Shown: one piece after another, positions 43,979-52,926 of the stretch
Layout of the letters: the number at the start of each line of letters is the position of its first letter
Position numbering within the stretch: position 1 is the first letter of the stretch
Origin: Flavobacterium sp. DG2-3
Lineage (GTDB): Bacteria; Bacteroidota; Bacteroidia; Flavobacteriales; Flavobacteriaceae
NCBI RefSeq assembly: GCF_030730925.1
Contig: NZ_JAVAMB010000005.1
Location: 234,244-298,243 of the forward strand
Reading direction: 5' to 3'
DNA: 64,000 nt
The notes under the pieces: model-generated
Told to the model about the DNA's origin: nothing
The model's database searches: none
Seen by the model: only the letters and a program-made list of their open reading frames with translations
Position numbers and translations under genes: made by a program

Positions 43979-44072
43979 AACCGCAAAGTTCGCAAAGTTT
44001 TTACTCAACGCTTTGCGAGCTTAGCGTTTTTAAAAAGCATCTAAAGATAAAATCCTTGCGTGCTTTGCGGTT
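43979..44072. repeat. CGCAAAG-type composite inverted repeat upstream of gldF
   Basis: AACCGCAAAG at 43979-43988 and CTTTGCGGTT at 44063-44072 are exact complements. Between them lie a second CGCAAAG (43991-43997) and its complement (44011-44017). It is preceded by GTTTCAAGTTTCAAG, the same module that borders the element at 39851. It belongs to the same family as the gaps near 10.5, 34.7 and 39.9 kb. Confidence 0.6.
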
Positions 44073-44077
44073 AAATT

Positions 44078-44374
44078 TTAATCTAAACTAACAAGTTTAT
44101 CAACACTCCACGCTTCTGGTTTTGCATTGAATAACTTTTTTGTAAAAGTCCAAACCGAATCGAAAAGTTCAGAATTTCTATAATTTTCCAAATCGGCTTC
44201 AGTTTCCCAATAGCTGTATGTGAAAAATATTTCTTTATTGTTTTTGTCTTGATATAATTCTAAAAAACGATTTCCTTCAGCATTTCGTATTTTGTGTTTT
44301 ATAGATTCAAAATTCTCCAGAAAAGCGGGAATATTTTCTTCATGAAAACTCATTTTTACTATTCGAACAAACAT
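44078..44374 (-). CDS. Antibiotic-biosynthesis-monooxygenase (ABM) domain protein
   Basis: The 98-residue protein has the dimeric alpha-beta barrel pattern of the ABM/YgiN family: a first strand (MFVRIVKMSFHEENIPAFLEN), NRFLELYQDKNNKEIFFTYSYWE in the middle, and helices ending in FTKKLFNAKPEAWSVDKL. Such proteins act on quinols or haem-like substrates or have no known activity. It stands alone between gldF and the SAM hydrolase-family gene. Confidence 0.77.
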   Translation of the reverse strand: MFVRIVKMSFHEENIPAFLENFESIKHKIRNAEGNRFLELYQDKNNKEIFFTYSYWETEADLENYRNSELFDSVWTFTKKLFNAKPEAWSVDKLVSLD

Positions 44375-44564
44375 TCTTTTTATTTTAGATTTGAGATTGC
44401 AAATTTTAGATTTTTTGAAAGTCTAAAGTCTTACAGGTGCGCAAAAATACCAAATTTGATTGTTGTTTTTAGAAAAAAAAATAAATTCCAATAATCAAAT
44501 TCCAAATTCCAATTTTCCAGCATTTATAAATCTAAAATCTGAACTCTAAAATCTAAAATTGTAT

Positions 44565-45392
44565 CTACGAAAACTTAATCGTAATCACATCACGATAATT
44601 CAATCCTAACAAACTATTTGCAGAACCAACTTTAGAAGGATTGCTTCTAAAAATGGCAATTTCAAGATAACCAGCTTCGTTAAAAATCGCCAGTTTTTCG
44701 CCTTCGTACGTTTTAATCGGATATTTATCAGAAGTCGCAATTGCCGAATAATTTGGCAAAATGGTTTTGATGCTTTTTGGCTTCATGAGGATTTCATACG
44801 GACGGCCACGCGAAATTTCTAAGAATTGCTTTTTAGAAATATTCGTAACCACGTTTCCAAAATGATCAATGTAGATGATATTGCCTTTTATAGAATTTCC
44901 GTCATCGGCCACAAGAGCTTGGAGTTCGGTGGCTTCTTTTATGGCTGAAATTTCTTTTCCAATTACATTCAATAAACCGCCTTTAGAAAGGTGAGAAGCG
45001 ACCTGAATGAAAATATCCAAATCTGTTGCTTCAATCGGGAAACGATCGTGAATATTGATCGCGACAATTTTCTGCGGAACGATTTTCTGCGTCAGCATAC
45101 TTAAAATTCCGTTATCGGCACAAATAAAGTAATGGTCGTTCCACTGCATGGCAATGTGCTGATTCTCTTTATTGCGCTCAATATCAACGCCTATAAGGTG
45201 TACCGTTCCTTTTGGAAAGCTCATATAAGCAGCGCCAATAATGTAACTGGCTTCGGCAGTATTAAAGGGATCAATGTCATGAGAAATGTCAACGATTTGA
45301 ACCTCTGGATTTTCAGAAAGTATTTTACCCTTCAGCGACCCCACAAAGTGATCTTTCAAGCCGTAGTCTGTAGTAAGGGTAATTATTGACAT
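44565..45392 (-). CDS. SAM hydrolase / SAM hydroxide adenosyltransferase family protein (DUF62)
   Basis: The 275-residue protein opens with the family signature (IITLTTDYGLKDHFVGSLKG), followed by VDISHDIDPFNTAEASYIIG, HLIGVDIERNKENQ and the nucleotide-binding ICADNGILSML. The C-terminal barrel has IIYIDHFGNVVTNISKKQF. Family members cleave S-adenosylmethionine to adenosine and methionine. It is divergent from phoH with a 252-base gap. No fluorinase-type insertion loop was recognised, so halogenase activity is unlikely. Confidence 0.9.
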   Translation of the reverse strand: MSIITLTTDYGLKDHFVGSLKGKILSENPEVQIVDISHDIDPFNTAEASYIIGAAYMSFPKGTVHLIGVDIERNKENQHIAMQWNDHYFICADNGILSMLTQKIVPQKIVAINIHDRFPIEATDLDIFIQVASHLSKGGLLNVIGKEISAIKEATELQALVADDGNSIKGNIIYIDHFGNVVTNISKKQFLEISRGRPYEILMKPKSIKTILPNYSAIATSDKYPIKTYEGEKLAIFNEAGYLEIAIFRSNPSKVGSANSLLGLNYRDVITIKFS

Positions 45393-45644
45393 AATTTTGT
45401 TTATAACTATTGATAGTATTTAAATCTAAATTTCATTAAATTTGAGAAATGCAAAGCTAATAATAGTAAACGCAAATTGAAAGAAAGAAAACACAATTTG
45501 TTAAAATACTATCAGTTTATAGCTTTAAGTATTCAGTTATATTTGTTTAGAAAATTAGAACAATTGAAAACGGAATACTGAAACAAAATAGAACCCGACA
45601 ACTCTAAAATAATAACTGAATTATTTAATTTAAAACTACTTCAT

Positions 45645-46595
45645 TTGAACGAAAGAATAATCGAGCTAGTAGATATTGCACCAAAAGAGTTTTGGGGCGC
45701 GCAAGACAGCCATTTAGAAATTATTAAAAAGTATTACCCGAAGCTTAAAATCGTAGCGCGAGGGACAACTTTAAAAGCATTTGGCGAAAAAGAAGTTTTA
45801 GACGAATTCGAAAAAAGATTTCAGCGATTAATGCTTCATTTTACACGTTACAATAATATTGATGATAATGTGATTGAACGTGTTATAATGAGTGACGGTC
45901 AGGATGAAAAAAGAGCTTACGATCATGACAAAATTTTAGTTCATGGTGTTGGCGGAAAAATAGTTAAAGCCATGACGCCCAACCAGCAGTTACTGGTAGA
46001 TACGATCAAAAAGAACGATATGGTGTTTGCTGTTGGTCCCGCTGGAACAGGTAAGACTTACACTGGTGTTGCAATGGCAGTAAAAATGCTGAAGGACAAA
46101 GAAGTAAAAAGAATCATATTAACGCGTCCTGCGGTTGAAGCAGGAGAAAATCTGGGATTCTTGCCTGGAGATATGAAAGAAAAACTGGATCCTTATATGC
46201 AGCCTCTTTATGACGCTTTGAGAGATATGATTCCGAATGAAAAATTGGAAGATTATATCTTAAAAGGAATTATTCAGATTGCGCCATTGGCTTTTATGCG
46301 CGGACGTACATTGGATAATGCTTTTGTAATCTTGGATGAAGCTCAAAATACCACGCATTCGCAAATGAAAATGTTTTTGACCCGTATGGGAAAAAATGCC
46401 AAATTTATGATTACAGGAGATCCTGGTCAGGTCGATTTGCCTAGAAGAACTATTTCTGGACTTAAAGAAGCGCTTTTGGTTTTGAAAGACATTGATGGTA
46501 TCGGAATTATTTATCTGGATGATAAAGATATTGTGCGTCACAGATTGGTTAAAAAAGTTATCGATGCTTATAAACAAATCGAAAATCACGATTAA
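45645..46595 (+). CDS. phoH: PhoH-like ATPase
   Basis: The 316-residue protein begins with a TTG codon at 45645 (MNERIIELVDIAPKEFWGAQ). It has a KH-like N-terminal part, then Walker A GPAGTGKTYTG (Lys137) and Walker B FVILDEAQNTT with the following SQMKMFLTRMG. PhoH proteins bind and hydrolyse ATP and are linked to RNA metabolism. The start is unusual, but residues upstream of it are not family-like and no ATG lies nearby. A strong terminator follows 62 bases after the stop. Confidence 0.93.
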   Translation: MNERIIELVDIAPKEFWGAQDSHLEIIKKYYPKLKIVARGTTLKAFGEKEVLDEFEKRFQRLMLHFTRYNNIDDNVIERVIMSDGQDEKRAYDHDKILVHGVGGKIVKAMTPNQQLLVDTIKKNDMVFAVGPAGTGKTYTGVAMAVKMLKDKEVKRIILTRPAVEAGENLGFLPGDMKEKLDPYMQPLYDALRDMIPNEKLEDYILKGIIQIAPLAFMRGRTLDNAFVILDEAQNTTHSQMKMFLTRMGKNAKFMITGDPGQVDLPRRTISGLKEALLVLKDIDGIGIIYLDDKDIVRHRLVKKVIDAYKQIENHD

Positions 46596-46657
46596 TACTA
46601 ATTTTAGTAAAATGTTAAATGTAAATCGTGAATTGTGTTTTAACATTTATTAATATT

Positions 46658-46701
46658 CGTTTTGCACGTTTCTGTGAAAAGTGCAAAACGTTTTTTTTTT
46701 T
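46658..46701 (+). terminator. Strong intrinsic terminator after phoH
   Basis: CGTTTTGCAC at 46658-46667 pairs perfectly with GTGCAAAACG at 46681-46690; at least eleven T follow at once. It ends the phoH transcript and isolates it from the KAP NTPase gene. Confidence 0.87.
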
Positions 46702-46732
46702 ACACTTTAAATTTTACAATAATTAGCTAATA

Positions 46733-48136
46733 ATGGGTATAAAACATAAAGAATTTGAAATATCTCAAGACAATCCTTTTGAAAATTGTAAATTAAATAG
46801 AAAAAAGTATGCTGATATTCTCACTAACATTATAGAATCTTATACTGAAGGTTTTGTTCTAGCGATTAATAATAAATGGGGAAGCGGTAAAACAACATTT
46901 GTAAGAATGTGGGAACAAGAATTAAAAAACAAATCTTTTCAAACATTATATTTTAATGCTTGGGAAAATGATTTTGAAAACAATCCATTAACGGCTTTAG
47001 TAGGTGAACTTAAAAAATTAACAAAAAAAGATGAAGAGCCTAAGTTTCAAGATGTTTTAAAAAATGCGGCAATTTTATCGAAGCATATTGGTCCAATATT
47101 AGTTCAAGCAATTGCTGAAAAATATTTTGACACTTCAAATTTAAAAGATTCAATAGGAAAGATTACAGAAGGAATTGCTGATATTTTTGAAAAGGATGTT
47201 GACAATTATATTGAAAAAAAGAATGGCATAGCTGATTTTCGTAAAAGTTTATCTGAGTTTATTGCAAATAGTTGCAATGATAGGCCTTTAGTGTTTATAA
47301 TAGATGAATTAGATAGGTGTAGACCTAACTATGCGGTACTAATTTTGGAGCAAATAAAACATTTCTTTTCAGTTCCTAATATTGTATTTATTTTGGCTAT
47401 AGATAAAGTTCAGCTAGGTAATGCGGTTTGTGGTGTATATGGCAGTGAGAAAATCGATTCTGATGAATATTTAAGAAGATTTATAGATATTGAATACAAT
47501 ATTCCAGAACCATCAGGAGCCGACTTCAGTCTATACTTATATGAATATTTTGAGTTTAGTGAGTTTTTTACTAATGCAAATCGTGTACAATATTTAGAGT
47601 TAAAAAATGATGAAACTATTTTTATTTCAATTGCCAAAGTTTTATTTGCCAATTCATCTATTACATTAAGAAAACAAGAGAAAATATTTGCACATTCTAG
47701 ATTGGTTCTAAGAACATTTCCGGAGAACTTCCAAGTAGTTCCATTTGTTTTTTTGTTTTTGATTTATGCAAAAATATTAAATGAAGAGTTCTATATGGAG
47801 ATAAAATCTAAAAAACTAAATCTTTCACAATTACAAATTAAATTTTTTGAAATTGTTAGAACGAGAAAAAATGAAGAAAATGAAGAGCAATTAATGTGGT
47901 TAGAAGCGTATTTAATTATTTATTATAATAACTACACTAAAGAAGATTCAAATATTTTTTATAGAGATCAAAGTGGAAAGAGGATTCTCAATATTAAATC
48001 GATGATTGATAAAAATGACACATCGTATTTTTTGGATGTATTTAGACGAATTTATGAAACTAGGAATTTATCAAGTTTTTCTATAGACTATTTTTTGAAT
48101 AGAATTGATTTAACGGTAGATTTAATTAGAGCTTAA
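46733..48136 (+). CDS. KAP-family P-loop NTPase
   Basis: The 467-residue STAND-like NTPase has Walker A in NNKWGSGKTTFVRMW (Lys53), a conserved FNAWEND motif, Walker B in VFIIDELDRCRPNYA (Asp191), sensor region FILAIDKVQLGNAV, and a helical C-terminal half. KAP family proteins often carry a membrane insertion between the Walker motifs; this one shows no clear membrane segment there. The family is linked to phage defence and to membrane-associated signalling. The gene is very A/T-rich and sits alone behind a terminator, between two ordinary housekeeping genes, which fits an acquired cassette. Confidence 0.87.
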   Translation: MGIKHKEFEISQDNPFENCKLNRKKYADILTNIIESYTEGFVLAINNKWGSGKTTFVRMWEQELKNKSFQTLYFNAWENDFENNPLTALVGELKKLTKKDEEPKFQDVLKNAAILSKHIGPILVQAIAEKYFDTSNLKDSIGKITEGIADIFEKDVDNYIEKKNGIADFRKSLSEFIANSCNDRPLVFIIDELDRCRPNYAVLILEQIKHFFSVPNIVFILAIDKVQLGNAVCGVYGSEKIDSDEYLRRFIDIEYNIPEPSGADFSLYLYEYFEFSEFFTNANRVQYLELKNDETIFISIAKVLFANSSITLRKQEKIFAHSRLVLRTFPENFQVVPFVFLFLIYAKILNEEFYMEIKSKKLNLSQLQIKFFEIVRTRKNEENEEQLMWLEAYLIIYYNNYTKEDSNIFYRDQSGKRILNIKSMIDKNDTSYFLDVFRRIYETRNLSSFSIDYFLNRIDLTVDLIRA

Positions 48137-48256
48137 TCAACTTTTAAAGTTAAATAAATAATAAACTTGCCGTATTTCATGCTTTCAAATGGCTCAAACT
48201 TTGGTCTTCCGAGCTTAAAACCGTAAATTTGCAATTATACCTATTTGAATATTAAG

Positions 48257-49087
48257 ATGACAAAACTTAAAAATATAAAAGTGGTGGTAAGTGACCTTGA
48301 CGGAACTTTACTTAATCCACAGCACAGAATTTCAGATTATACCAAAACAATTTTTCAAGAACTTCACAATCAAGGCTATTTAATTGTGGTAGCAACAGGG
48401 CGCCATCATTTGGATGCAATGGCTATCATTGATAAACTTGAAATTCCTGTTTACTTAGTAAGTTCAAACGGAGCTCGAATTCATTCGCCAAATAAAGAAG
48501 AACTTTTTGCATTCAACTTAAACAGTGATGTTGTAAAAGCGGCTTTAAATGTAGAAATCGATCCAGAAATTACGGTAGTTTTATTTAAAGAAAATACTTG
48601 GCAGACCAATAAATGGAATGAAAAATTGAATTCTTTTCAAGAAGAATTAAAATACCGTCCAGAATTGGTTGACTATAAAGCTTTGGATGATTTTGCTGCC
48701 ATTAAAATTTTCTTCTCTTGTGCAGATCATGAGAAATTAGTGAAGTTGAAAGACGAAATTTTAGCGAATTCTTCAGAACATTTGCACCATGCTTTTAGCT
48801 TGCCGACTTGTTTAGAGTTTATGGACAAATCGATCGACAAAGCGGTTTCTATTGAAAGAGTTTTAGAAAAAGAAGGTTTCACTTTAAAAGAAGCAGTTGC
48901 TTTTGGAGACGGCTACAATGATGTTCAAATGCTTTCTGCGGCTGGAAAAGGACTTATTATGGGAAATGCGCCAGCTTCGCTAAAAGAAGAACTTTCCGAT
49001 TTAGAAGTTATTGAAACCAACGCCGAAGATGGAGTAGCAAAATATATTGCCTCTAAAATTCTAGACAAAGAATTTGCAACAACCTAA
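48257..49087 (+). CDS. HAD-superfamily Cof-type phosphatase
   Basis: The 276-residue protein shows motif I as VSDLDGTLLNP (residues 13-15 DLD), motif II VVATGRHHLDA, motif III Lys in SIDKAVSIERV and motif IV AFGDGYNDVQMLSAAG. Cof-type enzymes dephosphorylate sugar phosphates, pyridoxal phosphate or FMN. The start is ATG 48257; a TTG at 48245 lies in frame but is less likely. It is monocistronic with a terminator. Confidence 0.9.
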   Translation: MTKLKNIKVVVSDLDGTLLNPQHRISDYTKTIFQELHNQGYLIVVATGRHHLDAMAIIDKLEIPVYLVSSNGARIHSPNKEELFAFNLNSDVVKAALNVEIDPEITVVLFKENTWQTNKWNEKLNSFQEELKYRPELVDYKALDDFAAIKIFFSCADHEKLVKLKDEILANSSEHLHHAFSLPTCLEFMDKSIDKAVSIERVLEKEGFTLKEAVAFGDGYNDVQMLSAAGKGLIMGNAPASLKEELSDLEVIETNAEDGVAKYIASKILDKEFATT

Positions 49088-49142
49088 TTCATAATGTTTT
49101 ATATTCAGTTTTATTGCTGGATAATAAATTATGGTTATTTTT

Positions 49143-49181
49143 ATAAGAGCTAATTCTCTGTGAATTAGCTCTTATTTTTTT
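49143..49181 (+). terminator. Perfect 14-bp hairpin terminator after the HAD gene
   Basis: ATAAGAGCTAATTC at 49143-49156 pairs fully with GAATTAGCTCTTAT at 49162-49175 around the loop TCTGT, followed by a T-run. It lies 56 bases after the HAD stop and just before the DUF502 gene. Confidence 0.87.
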
Positions 49182-49199
49182 AACCTTAATTTTCAAACC

Positions 49200-49793
49200 A
49201 TGAAAAGATTTTTACTTCAAGTTGAACGAAATTGTATTTCGGGAGCATTGGTTTTATTGCCGCTTTTAGTTTTTTTTGTTTTGCTGGAAAAAGTCTGGAA
49301 GTTCTTTCAGAATTACGGAGAAAAGTTTGCGCATTTACTACGATTGGATCTTGTTTTAGGAAAATATGCCACCGATATCGCAGGCGGAATAATTCTGCTG
49401 GCTTTAATTTATTTTAGTGGTTTTTTGATGCGTTTGGCTGTTTTAAAACACTTTACAGAATGGATAGACGAAAAATTAATGATTTTTTTGCCAGGTTATG
49501 AAAAGAATAAGAAAGAAGCGGAAGAAAAATTACTGAAGAGAAATGCTATTCCAAAACCTGTAACAGATTTGCCAATTTTACTTAAAAATGGAAATTTTTG
49601 GCAGCCAGCCCATTTAATTGAAGAAGATCAAAACGGAAACGCTGTCGTTTTTGTGCCCAATGCGCCAGCCAAAGATCACGGACAAATTTTGATTGTTTCA
49701 TCACATGATATCAAAAAGTTGCCAGAAACTACGCTTGGCAGTTTAGATAACTCCATAAAATCATTTGGAAAAGGCATTTTAAGTTTTAAATAA
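49200..49793 (+). CDS. DUF502 family membrane protein
   Basis: The 197-residue protein has two membrane helices (CISGALVLLPLLVFFVLLEK and DIAGGIILLALIYFSGFLMR) and a soluble C-terminal domain (VVFVPNAPAKDHGQILIVSSHDI). This matches the DUF502 architecture known from many phyla. The function is not established. It lies 94 bases upstream of purC. Confidence 0.85.
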   Translation: MKRFLLQVERNCISGALVLLPLLVFFVLLEKVWKFFQNYGEKFAHLLRLDLVLGKYATDIAGGIILLALIYFSGFLMRLAVLKHFTEWIDEKLMIFLPGYEKNKKEAEEKLLKRNAIPKPVTDLPILLKNGNFWQPAHLIEEDQNGNAVVFVPNAPAKDHGQILIVSSHDIKKLPETTLGSLDNSIKSFGKGILSFK

Positions 49794-49886
49794 TTGCCTC
49801 TTTAAATTGAAGTAATATTTTCTTTGTTTGCTCTGTCAAATAGTTTTAAATTTGCATTCATAAAAAACAACACAACCAAAAGGATA

Positions 49887-50840
49887 ATGAGTAATACGAT
49901 CACAACTACAAATTTTAATTTCCCGAACCAGAAATCAGTTTACCGCGGAAAAGTTAGAGAAGTTTATAATATTAACGACGAACTTTTAGTAATGGTGGCT
50001 ACCGATAGACTTTCGGCTTTTGATGTAGTTTTACCAAAAGGAATTCCGTACAAAGGACAAATCCTAAATCAGATTGCAACAAAATTTATGGAATTGACAC
50101 AAGATATCGTTCCAAACTGGCTGATTGCAACTCCAGATCCTAACGTTGCTGTTGGACATTTATGTGAGCCTTTTAAAGTAGAAATGGTTATTCGCGGATA
50201 CGTTTCAGGACATGCTGCACGAGAATATGCTGCAGGAAGAAGACAAATTTGCGGTGTTACTATGGCAGAAGGTTTAAAAGAAAATGATAAATTTCCAGAA
50301 CCAATTATTACGCCAACCACAAAAGCAGATAATGGTTCTCATGACGAAGATATTTCTCGTGAAGACATTTTAGCAAAAGGAATTGTTTCTGAAGAAGATT
50401 ATTTAGTTTTAGAAAAATATACTCGCGCTTTATTTCAAAGAGGAACAGAAATCGCTGCTCAAAGAGGATTGATTTTAGTAGATACAAAATACGAGTTCGG
50501 AAAAACAAAAGATGGTGTTATTGTTTTAATTGACGAAATCCATACTCCAGATTCTTCTCGTTATTTTTATGCTGAAGGATATGCAGAAAGACAAGAAAAA
50601 GGCGAGGAGCAAAAGCAATTATCTAAAGAATTTGTTCGCCGCTGGCTAATCGAAAATGGTTTTCAAGGTCAAGAAGGACAGCAAATTCCAAATATGACAG
50701 ACGAATATATTGAGTCTGTTTCTGAAAGATATATCGAATTGTACGAGAATATTTTAGGAGAAAAATTTGTAAAAGCTGATATTGACAATATTGATCAACG
50801 TATTGAAAAAAACGTATTAGATTACCTTTCTTCAAAATAG
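49887..50840 (+). CDS. purC: Phosphoribosylaminoimidazole-succinocarboxamide synthase (SAICAR synthetase)
   Basis: The 317-residue enzyme adds aspartate to CAIR in purine synthesis. Family motifs are [76 protein letters not shown] and [12 protein letters not shown]. The start is ATG 49887 ([17 protein letters not shown]), preceded by AAAAGGATA; a longer frame from 49824 is not supported. A terminator-like hairpin lies past its stop, inside the next gene. Confidence 0.96.
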   Translation: MSNTITTTNFNFPNQKSVYRGKVREVYNINDELLVMVATDRLSAFDVVLPKGIPYKGQILNQIATKFMELTQDIVPNWLIATPDPNVAVGHLCEPFKVEMVIRGYVSGHAAREYAAGRRQICGVTMAEGLKENDKFPEPIITPTTKADNGSHDEDISREDILAKGIVSEEDYLVLEKYTRALFQRGTEIAAQRGLILVDTKYEFGKTKDGVIVLIDEIHTPDSSRYFYAEGYAERQEKGEEQKQLSKEFVRRWLIENGFQGQEGQQIPNMTDEYIESVSERYIELYENILGEKFVKADIDNIDQRIEKNVLDYLSSK

Positions 50841-50871
50841 TAATTTCGGGTTTAAATTAACTATTTAAACC

Positions 50872-52005
50872 ATGAACTTTATACCGAAAAAAAATGCCCT
50901 GTTATTTGTATGTCTTACAGCAGGGCATTTTCTTTTTGCGCAAATTGATAAAAATGCGACAAAAGAAACCAAAAATCTTTACCAGAATTTAAAAACGATT
51001 TCAAAAAATCATATTCTTTTCGGGCATCAGCACGCACTCGAATACGGTCACGGATGGAGTAACGAACCCAATCGCTCAGACGTTAAATCAGTTACGGGTT
51101 CGCATCCTGCAGTTGTCGGAATTGATTTTAGTGATTTTTCTGGACGATCAATAGAACAGATTGAAAAAGCTAAAGAAGTTTTAAGAAAAAATGTAATTGC
51201 CACTTATGAAAGAGGCGGAATTACAACGGTTTCTTGGCATTTTAATAATCCCGCTTCTGAAGGCGGATTTTACTGGAAAGACGGAATTTCAACAGCTTCA
51301 ATGTCTTTAATAAAACCCGGAGGTTCTCATCATGAACAGTACAAAGAAATTTTAAAAACAATTGCCGATTTTGCTCATTCGGTAAAAGCAAAAGATGGAA
51401 AACTTTCTCCAATGATTTTCAGACCTTTTCATGAATTTGATGGCGATTGGTTCTGGTGGGGAAAATCGCATGCTTCTCGAGAAGATTTTATTGCAGTTTG
51501 GCAGTTTACGGTTTCTTATTTGAAAGAAACTTTAGGAGTCCACAACTTTATTTATGCTTTTTCTCCAGATAATCGTTTCAACTCTGAAACAGAATATTTG
51601 GAACGTTATCCTGGTGATGAATTTGTTGATATGTTGGGGATGGATGATTATGGAGATTTTGGCAGAGATGGAAAATATGATTTGGAAGCAGGAATAAGAA
51701 AGCTTAAAATATTTTCTGATTTAGCTATTAAAAAGAAAAAATTGGCGGCATTTACAGAAACAGGATTAGAATCTATTCCAAACGAAAATTGGTGGACAGA
51801 GGTTTTGCTGAAAACATTAAAATCTGAAAATCTAGAATTGGCTTACGTTTTAGTATGGCGAAATGATGCTGTAAGTCCGACGCATTATTATGCGCCTTTT
51901 CCTGGACAGGTTAGTGAAAGTGATTTTCTAAAATTTTATAATGATCCTTTTACTTTATTTGAAAAAGATATAAAGAATATTTATAGCAAGAAGTTTAAAA
52001 TTTAG
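50872..52005 (+). CDS. Glycoside hydrolase family 26 protein (beta-mannanase type), secreted
   Basis: The 377-residue protein has a signal peptide (to about FLFAQ at residue 24) and a GH26 barrel. The acid/base glutamate is Glu188 in FRPFHEFDGDWFWWG, and the nucleophile is Glu296 in AAFTETGLE. The family acts on beta-1,4-mannan and related glycans. It lies alone after purC; no SusCD pair or other glycosidase is nearby. A terminator-like hairpin lies within its signal peptide region. Confidence 0.9.
   Translation: MNFIPKKNALLFVCLTAGHFLFAQIDKNATKETKNLYQNLKTISKNHILFGHQHALEYGHGWSNEPNRSDVKSVTGSHPAVVGIDFSDFSGRSIEQIEKAKEVLRKNVIATYERGGITTVSWHFNNPASEGGFYWKDGISTASMSLIKPGGSHHEQYKEILKTIADFAHSVKAKDGKLSPMIFRPFHEFDGDWFWWGKSHASREDFIAVWQFTVSYLKETLGVHNFIYAFSPDNRFNSETEYLERYPGDEFVDMLGMDDYGDFGRDGKYDLEAGIRKLKIFSDLAIKKKKLAAFTETGLESIPNENWWTEVLLKTLKSENLELAYVLVWRNDAVSPTHYYAPFPGQVSESDFLKFYNDPFTLFEKDIKNIYSKKFKI
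50891..50940 (+). terminator. Terminator-like hairpin inside the 5' end of the GH26 gene
   Basis: AAAATGCCCTG at 50891-50901 pairs exactly with CAGGGCATTTT at 50921-50931, and a TTTTCTTTTT tract follows. It would serve as a terminator for purC, but it overlaps codons for the GH26 signal peptide. The loop is long (19 bases), so efficiency is uncertain. Confidence 0.4.
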
Positions 52006-52025
52006 ACTATTCTTATGTCTATGCG

Positions 52026-52068
52026 AAAGCGCAATTTGGATTAAACCGAATTGCGCTTTTTATTTTTT
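52026..52068 (+). terminator. Hairpin terminator after the GH26 gene
   Basis: AAAGCGCAATT at 52026-52036 pairs with AATTGCGCTTT at 52049-52059, with extra G-C pairs next to the loop, followed by T-rich sequence. Confidence 0.82.
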
Positions 52069-52152
52069 TTCAAAATCATGCAACCAAATTCATTTTTGAG
52101 TCGTCTAAATAGTAAATCATCATCATCATCAATCATTTAACAAACAATCATC

Positions 52153-52551
52153 ATGAAAAAAACAGTAATTATTTTAGGAGCAGTTTTCTTTTTAGGAAAT
52201 GCTTCATTTGCATCAAACTTTGATTTAGAAGCTAAAAACCAAGTTGAATTCTCTGCTTTTGGAAACTCACCATTTCATCTTGCAGTAAGCAAAGGCGATA
52301 TTGACGCTGTCAAGAAATTTATAATGTATGGAACCAATGTCAATAAAATGGTAAATAATATGACGCCATTAATGCTTGCTGCACGATTTAATTATTGCGA
52401 GATCATAAAAATTTTGATTGAAAATGGAGCAGATTCGTCAATTGAAAATTCGCATGGACTTACAGCCTTGAATTACGCAGAGTATGCAAAAGCAACCGAT
52501 TCTATTACGATATTGAAAGTAATAAAAGAAAATCGCAGAAGTAGTAAATAA
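52153..52551 (+). CDS. Secreted ankyrin-repeat protein, copy 1
   Basis: The 132-residue protein has a signal peptide (MKKTVIILGAVFFLGNASFAS) and two to three ankyrin repeats (SPFHLAVSKGDIDAVKKFI, MTPLMLAARFNYCEIIKILI, GLTALNYAEYAK). It is a paralogue of the protein at 52927. Both are preceded by the same leader of ATC repeats and ATCATTTAACAAAC, which suggests a tandem duplication. The location is probably periplasmic or secreted. The function is unknown; ankyrin repeats mediate protein-protein contact. Confidence 0.82.
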   Translation: MKKTVIILGAVFFLGNASFASNFDLEAKNQVEFSAFGNSPFHLAVSKGDIDAVKKFIMYGTNVNKMVNNMTPLMLAARFNYCEIIKILIENGADSSIENSHGLTALNYAEYAKATDSITILKVIKENRRSSK

Positions 52552-52560
52552 GAAAAAATA

Positions 52561-52597
52561 AAGTGCAATTCAAAAAATACTGAATTGCACTTTTCTA
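52561..52597 (+). terminator. Perfect 12-bp hairpin terminator after ankyrin copy 1
   Basis: AAGTGCAATTCA at 52561-52572 and TGAATTGCACTT at 52581-52592 are exact complements around an 8-base loop, followed by TTCTATTT. Confidence 0.82.
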
Positions 52598-52613
52598 TTT
52601 ACAGGCTTTAGAA

Positions 52614-52694
52614 TCAGGCTTCTCTTCTCTTAATTTTATCCATAAAAATAAGATTTAGAAAAGAGCGCTTTTGTTGTAATGTTATCTTTTTCAT
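52614..52694 (-). CDS. Possible 26-residue open frame
   Basis: A short minus-strand frame starts with ATG at 52694 and encodes MKKITLQQKRSFLNLIF followed by MDKIKRREA. It is basic. Its position between two terminators could be a small gene, or chance. The 52552-52926 gap otherwise holds the terminator, A/T-rich sequence and the leader of the second ankyrin gene. Confidence 0.2.
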   Translation of the reverse strand: MKKITLQQKRSFLNLIFMDKIKRREA

Positions 52695-52926
52695 GCTAGT
52701 TGAAAAATAAATAAGATTTATTGTAACATTTTTGATTTTCTGTAGTCTATTATAGTAAAACCATTAATTTGGTAACGTTAAGGTTCTTTAATTATCGTAT
52801 TATTAAGTAAATGTTAAGAATTGGTTAAAACATGGTACTTTGTAATGCATAATACATAAAATAATTTACCTTTACATCAGAATTAAAAAATCATCATCAT
52901 CAATCATTTAACAAACATCAATCATT

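Noticed and set aside
44375..44564. A/T-rich AATCTAAAATCT-type complementary tracts between the ABM and SAM hydrolase-family genes
   Set aside because: They are low-complexity sequence with only loose inverted symmetry; I could not define arms well enough to report an element.
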